This document shows positions 1 to 5,229 of a DNA stretch of 5,346 nucleotides, piece after piece (positions within the stretch are counted from its first letter, which is position 1; every line of letters starts with the position of its first letter). This DNA is from CAZYTX01 sp964650485 (GTDB lineage Bacteria; RBG-13-61-14; DATKZS01). Under the pieces are notes generated by a model, which saw only the letters and a program-made list of their open reading frames with translations, was not told the origin of the DNA and searched no databases. The stretch spans positions 1 to 5,346 of the forward strand of contig CAZYTX010000082.1 of assembly GCA_964650485.1 (NCBI GenBank), written 5' to 3'. Made by a program: the position numbers and the translations under genes.

Positions 1-223
1 CCGGGGCGATATGGTCCCAGGTACTACTTGGCGGGCAGGGGGTCCCTGCTTACAAGCCGCCCCGCCATTGTGCACCAAGCAACGCCATGCACAGAGACGG
101 GGCGATATGGTCCCAGGTACTACTTGGCGGGCAGGGGGTCCCTGCTTACAAGCCGCCCCGCCATTGTGCACCAAGCAACGCCATGCACAGAGACGGGGCG
201 ATATGGTCCCAAGTACTACTTGG
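1..223 (+). repeat. Tandem 96-bp repeat array, about 2.3 copies
   Basis: Two nearly identical 96-bp units (3-98 and 99-194) are followed by a partial third (195-223). Each unit has a conserved part of about 63 bp (for example 68-130) and a 33-bp variable part. The conserved part ends in a palindrome, CCAGGTACTACTTGG, at 17-31 and 113-127. The third copy, at 209-223, is the perfect form CCAAGTACTACTTGG (7-bp arms, one central base). The variable part carries a 6-bp stem with a 3-nt loop, GCAGGG-GGT-CCCTGC, at 35-49 and 131-145. The array stops where the tRNA-Ala 3' CCA begins (221-223), so the last palindrome arm and the tRNA end share bases. A related copy lies inverted at 5230-5346. This is a palindromic intergenic repeat family of unknown function. 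The array probably continues left of the window. Confidence 0.92.
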
Positions 224-296
224 TGGAGCTGATGGGGATCGAACCCACGACCTCCTGAATGCCATTCAGGCGCTCTCCCAGCTGAGCTACAGCCCC
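221..296 (-). tRNA. tRNA-Ala (anticodon GGC)
   Basis: The minus strand folds into a complete 76-nt cloverleaf. The acceptor stem is GGGGCTG/CAGCTCC, the D stem GCTC/GAGC, and the anticodon stem CCTGA/TCAGG with loop ATGGCAT. A 5-nt variable loop AGGTC precedes a T arm with loop TTCGATC. The discriminator is A73 and CCA is encoded (221-223). Anticodon GGC (261-263) reads GCC and GCU. The acceptor stem holds the G3-U70 wobble pair, the classic identity element for alanyl-tRNA synthetase, so two independent signs give alanine. GCC is common in the neighbouring genes. No U-rich terminator follows; transcription would run into the repeat array. Confidence 0.97.
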
Positions 297-309
297 ACGC
301 ACAGGAACT

Positions 310-338
310 AAGATAAAATGGGCTCCCTTACTTGTCAA
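310..338 (-). promoter_or_regulatory. Sigma70-type promoter of tRNA-Ala
   Basis: On the minus strand a perfect -35 box TTGACA (333-338) is separated by exactly 17 bp from TATCTT (310-315, four of six matches to TATAAT). The predicted transcription start is near 303-304, giving a leader of about 7 nt before the mature 5' end at 296. An 11-bp palindrome, ACTTGTCAAGT (330-340), covers the -35 box and might be an operator or chance. Confidence 0.75.
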
Positions 339-416
339 GTGAAACAATGACAGTGAAGCTATGAGCCGTGTGGAGCCATGGGCTGTTGCTGCCACTTTAC
401 CAGACCGTACCTTTCC

Positions 417-463
417 GTCCCTGGATTAAACCGCCAGGGACTGCTATCCTGTGCTGCCAGGGA
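417..463 (+). promoter_or_regulatory. Leader hairpin before rtcA with alternative pairing to the RBS
   Basis: GTCCCTGG (417-424) and CCAGGGAC (434-441) form a perfect 8-bp stem with a 9-nt loop, 31 nt before the rtcA start. The sequence CCAGGGA recurs at 457-463, where it contains most of the AGGGAG ribosome binding site (459-464). The left arm can therefore pair either with 434-441 (8 bp, RBS open) or with 457-463 (7 bp, RBS covered). This is the architecture of a translational switch, but no ligand or protein partner can be named. No convincing sigma70 or sigma54 promoter was found between 297 and 472, so it is not known whether the transcript includes the hairpin. Confidence 0.45.
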
Positions 464-472
464 GTTCATTGA

Positions 473-1516
473 ATGAAGACCATTGACGGAAGCTTCGGCG
501 AGGGCGGCGGCCAGATAGTGCGCACCTCGCTCACACTGTCCGCGGTTCTGGGCGTGCCCTTTCGCATGGAAGGGGTGCGTGCCGGCCGGGACAAGCCAGG
601 GCTCCTGAACCAGCACCTGGCCGCGGCCCGGGCCGTTGCCAAGATCACCGGCGGCGAGCTGCAAGGGGCCAAGAAAGGCTCGACCGAGTTCTCCTTCCGC
701 CCCCGAGACCCCCGGCCGGGAAAGTACTCCCGGGAGATCGGCACCGCGGGTTCCACCACCCTGGTGCTCCAGACAGTGCTCCCGGTGCTGGCCGCCGCGG
801 AAGGTCCCTCGACCATCATGCTCTGCGGGGGCACCCACAACCCCATGGCCCCGCCAGCGGAGTTCATCTCCGAGTGCTTCATTCCCGCTGCCCGTCTGCT
901 CGGTCTCCCGGCCTCCCTGGAGCTTGTGCGCCATGGGTTTTACCCCAAGGGCGGCGGGGCCCTCCGCGCCGAGGTCGGGCCTTGGCAAAAGGGTAAGCCC
1001 ATCGAGTGGCTGGACCAGCTTGACTGGGGCCGGCCGGAGGTCACGGTGCTTGTGACCAACCTTCCCGAGCACGTGGCCTTCCGCGAGCAGGAGGAGGTTG
1101 CAAAGAGGCTCCAGATTGATCCAGGCTCAGTGAAGATCGAGGCCCTGCCCGGTGAGGTCGGCCCTGGCAACGCCGTCATGGTGAGGTGCCGCGCGGGGGC
1201 ACTGACGGCGCTTGTCACTTCCTTCGGGGAGCCGGGCAAGCGTGCCGAGCGAGTGGCGCAGGAGGCTGCCCGTAACGCGAAGAAGTTCGCCCGCAGCGGG
1301 GCCCCGGTGGACCCGCACCTTGCCGACCAGCTACTTTTGCCCATGGCCCTGGGCCCGGGCGGAGGATTTCTGACCTCGGAGATCAGCGAGCACACCCGCA
1401 CCAACGCCCACGTGATCGAAGAGTTCCTGGGCGCTCACGTCATCTTCGACAATATAAAGCCCGACCTGTGGAAGGTGTCGGTGCCCGGCTACAACAGTAT
1501 TCCAAGGGGGCCTTGA
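473..1516 (+). CDS. rtcA: RNA 3'-terminal phosphate cyclase
   Basis: RtcA converts a 3'-phosphate at an RNA end into a 2',3'-cyclic phosphate using ATP, through a covalent enzyme-histidine-AMP intermediate; it acts in the cytoplasm in RNA repair. The 347-residue product is close to the usual length (about 340). The family signature GEGGGQIVR lies at residues 9-17. Other conserved blocks are KPGLLNQHL (41-49), GTAGSTTLVLQ (90-100), GGTHNPMAPP (119-128), GFYPKGGG (155-162) and GPGGGF (294-299). The expected nucleophile is His307 in EHTRTN, matching His309 of the E. coli enzyme. The ATG at 473 follows AGGGAG (459-464) by 8 nt and gives the typical N-terminus, so the start is well supported. No rtcB ligase or rtcR regulator is in the window, so the usual rtc operon is not seen here. 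It is convergent with the synthetase gene. A leader hairpin may control translation. Confidence 0.95.
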   Translation: MKTIDGSFGEGGGQIVRTSLTLSAVLGVPFRMEGVRAGRDKPGLLNQHLAAARAVAKITGGELQGAKKGSTEFSFRPRDPRPGKYSREIGTAGSTTLVLQTVLPVLAAAEGPSTIMLCGGTHNPMAPPAEFISECFIPAARLLGLPASLELVRHGFYPKGGGALRAEVGPWQKGKPIEWLDQLDWGRPEVTVLVTNLPEHVAFREQEEVAKRLQIDPGSVKIEALPGEVGPGNAVMVRCRAGALTALVTSFGEPGKRAERVAQEAARNAKKFARSGAPVDPHLADQLLLPMALGPGGGFLTSEISEHTRTNAHVIEEFLGAHVIFDNIKPDLWKVSVPGYNSIPRGP

Positions 1517-1519
1517 TTT

Positions 1520-1578
1520 GCCTGCATTTACCCGGGCGTTGCATTTTTTCAAAGGAATATGAAAACGCCGGTGCAGGC
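1520..1578. terminator. Imperfect stem-loop between convergent genes, possible terminator
   Basis: GCCTGCA (1520-1526) pairs with TGCAGGC (1572-1578), and inside it GGCGTT (1535-1540) pairs with AACGCC (1564-1569). The intervening loop holds a run of six T (1544-1549). The structure fills the 76-bp gap between the 3' ends of rtcA and the synthetase gene, where a two-way terminator would be expected. Neither strand has a clean T tract directly after the stem, so intrinsic termination is uncertain. Confidence 0.4.
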
Positions 1579-1592
1579 CCTTGTTTCCATGC

Positions 1593-3527
1593 TCACCTGG
1601 CCTTTGCCACCTCCTCGACGGCCTGGGGGTTCTCCACCGATGAGAGGTCCCCCGGGTCCTGGCCCAGGTACTTCCTCTTTATGGCCCCCCGCACTATCTT
1701 GGCCGACCGGGTCTTTGGCAGCCCTCCCACGAACAGCACCTTCTCCGGCTTCAATGTCTTGCCAAGCTTTTCGACAATCAGGGTGGTTATCTCGTTCCTA
1801 AGCTCCTCGCTCGGCCCGGTCCCGGACCTCAGAACCGCGAACACCACTGCGCTCTCGCCCTTGATGTCGTGGGGCACGCCTATGGCCGCGCTCTCCTGCA
1901 CCTCGGGGTGCTGGTTGGCCGCGGACTCGATCTCCGCTGGCCCGGTGCGCTTTCCGGCGATCTTGATGGTGTCGTCCGAGCGGCCGTGCAAAAACCAGAA
2001 CCCGTCATCGTCTATGAGGGCCCAGTCCCCGTGGTACCAAACCCCTTCCCACCTCGAGAAGTAGGTGTCCAGGTAGCGCTGGTCGTCGTTCAGGAAGGAC
2101 TTGGTCATGGAAGGGGCCGGCTTCTTGCACACCAGGTGCCCGATGCCGCCCTTTATGGGGTTCCCCTGGTCGTCGAACACGTCCACGTCCATGGCAAGCG
2201 CCGGGCCTTGCAGGGTGCACGGCTTCAAAGGATAAATGGGATACGGCTGCAAGTGGCAGCCCATGATCTCGGTGCCGCCGGAGATGTTTATTATGGGACA
2301 GCGGGCCCCGCCCACCTTCTCGTGGAACCATTTGTACGACTCCGGGTCCCAGGGCTCGCCCGTGCTGCCCAGTATCCGCAAGCTGGAGAAGTCGTGCCGG
2401 GCAACGTTCTCCTCGGGCTGGGTCATCATGAGACGTATGGCCGTGGGCGACACCCCCAGGTGGGTGCATTTGTGGTCCTCGACCACGCTCCACAGCCTGT
2501 CCGGCTCGGGATGGTTGGGCGTGCCCTCGTATACCAGGTAGGGCGTGCGATAGAACTGGCACCCGATCATCTCCCAGGGACCCATCATCCACCCTATGTC
2601 CGTGACCCAGAAGAAAAAGTCGTCCGGCTTTACGTCAAAAGCGTAGCCCAGCTCCTTTGACGCCTGGGCGATCGTCCCCGCATGGGTGTGCACCGTGCCC
2701 TTGGGCCTGCCCGTGGTCCCCGAGGTGTAGACAACAATGCACATGTCCTCGGAATCCATCTCCTCGGTGGCAGCCTCGACCGGCCGGTCCTTGATCCATT
2801 CGTCAAGGTATACGTCAAGGCCGCTCTTCATGGGCGCCTCGTTCCCGGTGCGACGGTGCACCACCACCCGCTGGAGGGTGGGGACCTCGGAAACCGCCCG
2901 GTCAGCCTCCTCCTTCAAAGGCACCGCCTTGCCGCGGCGCACGCCCTGGTCAGCGGTGAAAAGCACCTTGGCGCCGGCGTCCGAGAGCCTGGTGGAGAGC
3001 GCCGAGGCCCCGAACCCGGAGAAGACCGGTATGGCCACCGCCCCGATCTTCATGCAGGCGAAAAACACCGGCACTATCTCGGCCGCCATGGGCATGTAGA
3101 TGCCTATGAAGTCGCCTTTGCCTATGCCCTCGTCACGGAGCGCGTTGGCTATCCTGCACACTGCCTGGTTCATCTGTGCATACGTCATCATCGAGCGGGT
3201 CTTGTCGTCGCCCTCCCACATGAGACAAAGCTCGTCCCCGTGACCGTCGCGCAGGTGCCGGTCGAGCACGTTGTGCACCACGTTGATCTTCCCGCCGATG
3301 AACCACTTTGTCCACGGGAAGCCCTTGGACATGTCCATGAGCTTGTCGTACTTCCTGTACCACTCAACGCCGCAGTCATCCAGCTGGGCCTCCCAGAACC
3401 TCTCCACGTCATCAGTGCTCCACTTTATGAGCTCTTTGTAGTCCTCGATCCCCTGCTTTTTCATGAGCCTCCACACGTTGGTCTTCTCGATCTGCTCTTT
3501 GGACGGCTCCCAGATATACTTGGACAT
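1593..3527 (-). CDS. AMP-forming acyl-CoA synthetase (acetyl-CoA synthetase-like)
   Basis: This enzyme would activate a carboxylic acid with ATP to an acyl-adenylate and transfer it to CoA in the cytoplasm. The 644 residues match the length of acetyl-CoA synthetase (about 650). An N-terminal ACAS-type segment (about 1-80) precedes the adenylation domain: P-loop YTSGTTGRPKG (267-277), GSTGEPWDPE (387-396), SGGTEI (416-421), YHGDW with Asp501, and hinge-region HGRSDD with Arg516. The C-terminal lid has IAGKRTGPAEIE (523-534) and the catalytic lysine Lys610 in RSAKI. The Trp of the WQTETG motif that limits acetyl-CoA synthetase to short acids is Gly417 here, so the substrate is probably not acetate. 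Acetoacetate, a medium-chain or a branched acid are all possible. The chosen ATG (3527) follows GGGAGG (3535-3540) by 7 nt; an in-frame ATG at 3575 would add 16 residues, lacks such a site and falls on the leader palindrome. It has its own promoter and lies downstream of the dehydrogenase gene on the same strand. Confidence 0.9.
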   Translation of the reverse strand: MSKYIWEPSKEQIEKTNVWRLMKKQGIEDYKELIKWSTDDVERFWEAQLDDCGVEWYRKYDKLMDMSKGFPWTKWFIGGKINVVHNVLDRHLRDGHGDELCLMWEGDDKTRSMMTYAQMNQAVCRIANALRDEGIGKGDFIGIYMPMAAEIVPVFFACMKIGAVAIPVFSGFGASALSTRLSDAGAKVLFTADQGVRRGKAVPLKEEADRAVSEVPTLQRVVVHRRTGNEAPMKSGLDVYLDEWIKDRPVEAATEEMDSEDMCIVVYTSGTTGRPKGTVHTHAGTIAQASKELGYAFDVKPDDFFFWVTDIGWMMGPWEMIGCQFYRTPYLVYEGTPNHPEPDRLWSVVEDHKCTHLGVSPTAIRLMMTQPEENVARHDFSSLRILGSTGEPWDPESYKWFHEKVGGARCPIINISGGTEIMGCHLQPYPIYPLKPCTLQGPALAMDVDVFDDQGNPIKGGIGHLVCKKPAPSMTKSFLNDDQRYLDTYFSRWEGVWYHGDWALIDDDGFWFLHGRSDDTIKIAGKRTGPAEIESAANQHPEVQESAAIGVPHDIKGESAVVFAVLRSGTGPSEELRNEITTLIVEKLGKTLKPEKVLFVGGLPKTRSAKIVRGAIKRKYLGQDPGDLSSVENPQAVEEVAKAR

Positions 3528-3573
3528 GAAAAATCCTCCCGAAAAGATATTACATCCTTGCAGCGCGCAAGAC

Positions 3574-3588
3574 ACTTTTATTAAAAGT
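3574..3588. promoter_or_regulatory. 15-bp palindrome in the synthetase leader, operator-like
   Basis: ACTTTTATTAAAAGT has perfect 7-bp arms around one base. It lies about 12-26 nt downstream of the predicted synthetase transcription start and 46 bp before its start codon. Its AT-richness stands out in GC-rich surroundings. A symmetric site just after a promoter is typical of repressor binding, for instance by TetR- or GntR-type acyl-CoA sensors, but no regulator gene is in the window. It has no GC stem and is unlikely to be a terminator. Confidence 0.45.
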
Positions 3589-3607
3589 TAATCGCTGCTG
3601 CGGCCAG

Positions 3608-3635
3608 ATTCTATCACAGCGCCGGGTGCTGTCAA
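3608..3635 (-). promoter_or_regulatory. Strong sigma70-type promoter of the acyl-CoA synthetase
   Basis: On the minus strand TTGACA (3630-3635, six of six) and TAGAAT (3608-3613, five of six) are 16 bp apart. The transcription start should be near 3600-3602, giving a leader of about 75 nt that contains the 15-bp palindrome. This is the best promoter match in the window and shows that the synthetase need not depend on read-through from the dehydrogenase gene. Confidence 0.72.
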
Positions 3636-3690
3636 AGGAGGGCGCGGCATTGCTTGACTCCGCATTCCTGGTGCTGTTAACTGGATCAAC

Positions 3691-3852
3691 ATGTCGTCCC
3701 AGAAGCCCGATAGCAAGTCAGGTTTGCTGGGCCGCAACTGGCTCCTGGCAGCGGTGGTCTCCGCGGTGAACGTGTGGGGCGACGCGGTGGCCGCCGCGGT
3801 TGGCAGGCTGGAGCGCGGCCCCAAACCTGACGCCCTCCCGGATCAACACTGA
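3691..3852 (+). CDS. Possible 53-residue small hydrophobic protein
   Basis: An open frame starts at ATG 3691 and ends with TGA at 3850-3852. The product has a polar N-terminus, a hydrophobic stretch at about residues 17-38 (WLLAAVVSAVNVWG, then alanine-rich) and a charged C-terminus with ERGPKPD. That would suit a single membrane helix or an amphipathic helix. About 83% of its codons end in G or C, as in neighbouring genes, which mildly supports coding. Against it: the ribosome binding site is weak (GGA at 3683-3685) and no family is recognised. A weak promoter-like pair, TTGACT (3654-3659) and TTAACT (3677-3682) with 17-bp spacing, would put transcription start almost at the ATG, so a leaderless message is conceivable. 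It is divergent from the synthetase gene and convergent with the dehydrogenase gene. The high GC3 could also arise by chance. Confidence 0.35.
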   Translation: MSSQKPDSKSGLLGRNWLLAAVVSAVNVWGDAVAAAVGRLERGPKPDALPDQH

Positions 3853-3876
3853 CCTGTTTTCCCGCCTCAAATCGCC

Positions 3877-5031
3877 TCACTCCTTAAGCAGGCTCCTGGC
3901 GATAAGCATCCTCTGAATCTCCGAGGTCCCCGCGCCGATGGTGCCCAGCATGGAGTCGCGCACGCCCCGCTCGATCTCGTACTCGCGCATGTACCCGTAT
4001 CCTCCGTGAATCTGCAGCCCGTGCAAATAGTTCTGCCTTCCGAGCTCTGACACGGCCAGCTTGGTGATGGCTGCGAAGGCCATGTCCTCCACCCCCTTGC
4101 TCTTCATCCAGGCGCTCTTGTAAACCAAAAGCCTCATCATCTCAAGGTTCATCTTCATGTCAGCGAGCTTGTGCTGGATGGCCTGGAACTTCGATATGGG
4201 CCGGCCGAACTGCACCCTGTCCTGGGCGTAGCGCACGCACTTCTCGATCAGCCGCTCCTGCCCGCCGACGGCCGATGCGATCATGGTGGCCCGCTCCCAG
4301 CCCAGGGTGCCGATGGCCACGCCCACTCCGTGGCCCACCTCGCCCACGCGGTTTCCGTCCGGCACCCGGCAGTCGTCGAACACCAGCTCCGCGGTCGGGC
4401 TCGAGCGCATGCCCATCTTGTCCAGCTCGCGCGAGCAGGAGAACCCGGGCGATCCCTTCTCAACCAGGAAAGCGGCGAGACCCGCGGCCTTCTTCTCCCG
4501 GTCCGAGCTCGCGATCACCAGAACCACGTCGGCTATGCTGCCGTTGGTGATGAACATCTTGGTCCCGTTGAGCACCCAGTGGCCCCCGTCCTTTCTGGCC
4601 GTGGTCTGCACGTTCAGGGCGTCCGACCCGGCGCCCGGCTCGGTCAGGCCGAACGCGCCTATGAGCTCGCCCGAGCACAGCCCGGGCAGGAGCCTCCTCT
4701 TCTGCTCCTCGCTCCCGTACTGCCATATGGGTATGGTGCATATGCACACGTGAGCGCCAAGGCTTAAGATGAAACCCCCGTCCGTGCACCCCTTGCCCAG
4801 ACCCTCCATGGCCGCCATCATGGTGATGACGTCCGCGCCCGAGCCGCCGTACTCCTGCGGGATTGGCAGTCCCAAAAGCCCGAACCGGCCGCACTTCCTG
4901 AAACCCTCCATGTTGAACTCGCCCCTCAAGTCCCGCTCGATCGCGCCCGGCGAGAGCTCGCCCTCGGCGAACTTCCTGGCCGACTCCTTCATGGCCTCCT
5001 GCTCGGGTGTAAGAGAAAAATCAAGAGACAT
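3877..5031 (-). CDS. Acyl-CoA dehydrogenase (FAD, ETF-linked)
   Basis: This flavoenzyme would oxidise an acyl-CoA to the trans-2-enoyl-CoA and pass electrons to electron transfer flavoprotein; family members are usually soluble homotetramers. Its 384 residues are the normal family length. The alpha-helical N-domain covers about 1-120. FGLTEPGAGSD (127-137) and MFITNGSIAD (159-168) are flavin-contacting motifs of the middle domain. VQFGRPIS (273-280) and QIHGGYGYMREYEIERGVRD (340-359) belong to the C-terminal domain. The segment that carries the catalytic Glu in butyryl- and medium-chain enzymes (YEGT) reads GAGT, with Ala367. Instead Glu246 in GWERATMIA sits where isovaleryl-CoA and long-chain dehydrogenases have their catalytic base, so a branched or longer substrate is likely. 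The ATG at 5031 follows GGGAGG (5040-5045) by 8 nt. The synthetase gene lies 349 bp downstream on the same strand and plausibly supplies its substrate. No ETF gene is in the window. Confidence 0.93.
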   Translation of the reverse strand: MSLDFSLTPEQEAMKESARKFAEGELSPGAIERDLRGEFNMEGFRKCGRFGLLGLPIPQEYGGSGADVITMMAAMEGLGKGCTDGGFILSLGAHVCICTIPIWQYGSEEQKRRLLPGLCSGELIGAFGLTEPGAGSDALNVQTTARKDGGHWVLNGTKMFITNGSIADVVLVIASSDREKKAAGLAAFLVEKGSPGFSCSRELDKMGMRSSPTAELVFDDCRVPDGNRVGEVGHGVGVAIGTLGWERATMIASAVGGQERLIEKCVRYAQDRVQFGRPISKFQAIQHKLADMKMNLEMMRLLVYKSAWMKSKGVEDMAFAAITKLAVSELGRQNYLHGLQIHGGYGYMREYEIERGVRDSMLGTIGAGTSEIQRMLIARSLLKE

Positions 5032-5063
5032 GGCTGAAACCTCCCGGAAAAAATGATGCCGAA

Positions 5064-5092
5064 ATCTTACGAAGCGGATTTTTCAAAGTCAA
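5064..5092 (-). promoter_or_regulatory. Sigma70-type promoter of the acyl-CoA dehydrogenase
   Basis: On the minus strand TTGACT (5087-5092, five of six) and TAAGAT (5064-5069, four of six) are separated by exactly 17 bp. The start of transcription would be near 5057, leaving a leader of about 25 nt with the ribosome binding site at 5040-5045. Confidence 0.65.
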
Positions 5093-5166
5093 CATCAAGC
5101 CAATCCCTTTTCTTTCGCGCACTTGCAAGACAGCCGCGATCAAATTACTCGCCTTTGCCGTATACC

Positions 5167-5207
5167 CGTGTGTACGGCGCCGTTTACACGCGCAGCCGGC
5201 GCCGTTT
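5167..5207. promoter_or_regulatory. Operator-like palindrome and repeated CGGCGCCGTTT upstream of the dehydrogenase
   Basis: CGGCGCCGTTT occurs at 5175-5185 and again at 5197-5207, 22 bp apart, about two helical turns. Each contains the 8-bp palindrome CGGCGCCG. The first lies at the centre of a wider imperfect palindrome (5167-5190) in which 10 of 12 positions per arm match. The site is about 75-115 bp upstream of the dehydrogenase -35 box, a position more typical of an activator than a repressor. No cognate regulator is visible. Confidence 0.4.
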
Positions 5208-5229
5208 CCACCCGCATACGCCAAAACAC

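Noticed and set aside
1..223. CRISPR array
   Set aside because: The units are near-identical over the full 96 bp; there are no short repeats separated by unique spacers and no cas genes.
1..223. tRNA-derived origin of the repeat
   Set aside because: The repeat and the tRNA 3' end share only a loose similarity (TGGYGG followed by a G-rich stretch); no acceptor or T arm can be folded from the unit.
11..311. Overlapping plus-strand frames of about 75 codons across the repeat array and tRNA
   Set aside because: They arise from the repeat period being divisible by three, and they run antisense through a tRNA gene; no supported start.
360..400. Sigma54 promoter for rtcA, as in E. coli
   Set aside because: GG pairs (372-373, 380-382) were tested for a GC 12 bp downstream; none has it, and no rtcR gene is present.
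359..1072. 237-codon open frame on the minus strand opposite rtcA
   Set aside because: It lies antisense to a well-supported rtcA, has no recognisable domain, and long antisense frames are expected in GC-rich genes. The other long frames opposite the synthetase and the dehydrogenase are dismissed for the same reason.
3528..3575. 16-residue N-terminal extension of the acyl-CoA synthetase from an upstream ATG
   Set aside because: The downstream ATG has GGGAGG at ideal spacing and gives the family N-terminus; the extension would cover the leader palindrome and has no good ribosome binding site.
3634..3688. TTG-initiated frame at 3650 after AAAGGAGG (3634-3641)
   Set aside because: The apparent ribosome binding site is the complement of the synthetase -35 region. 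The frame encodes only about 39 residues with no recognisable features.
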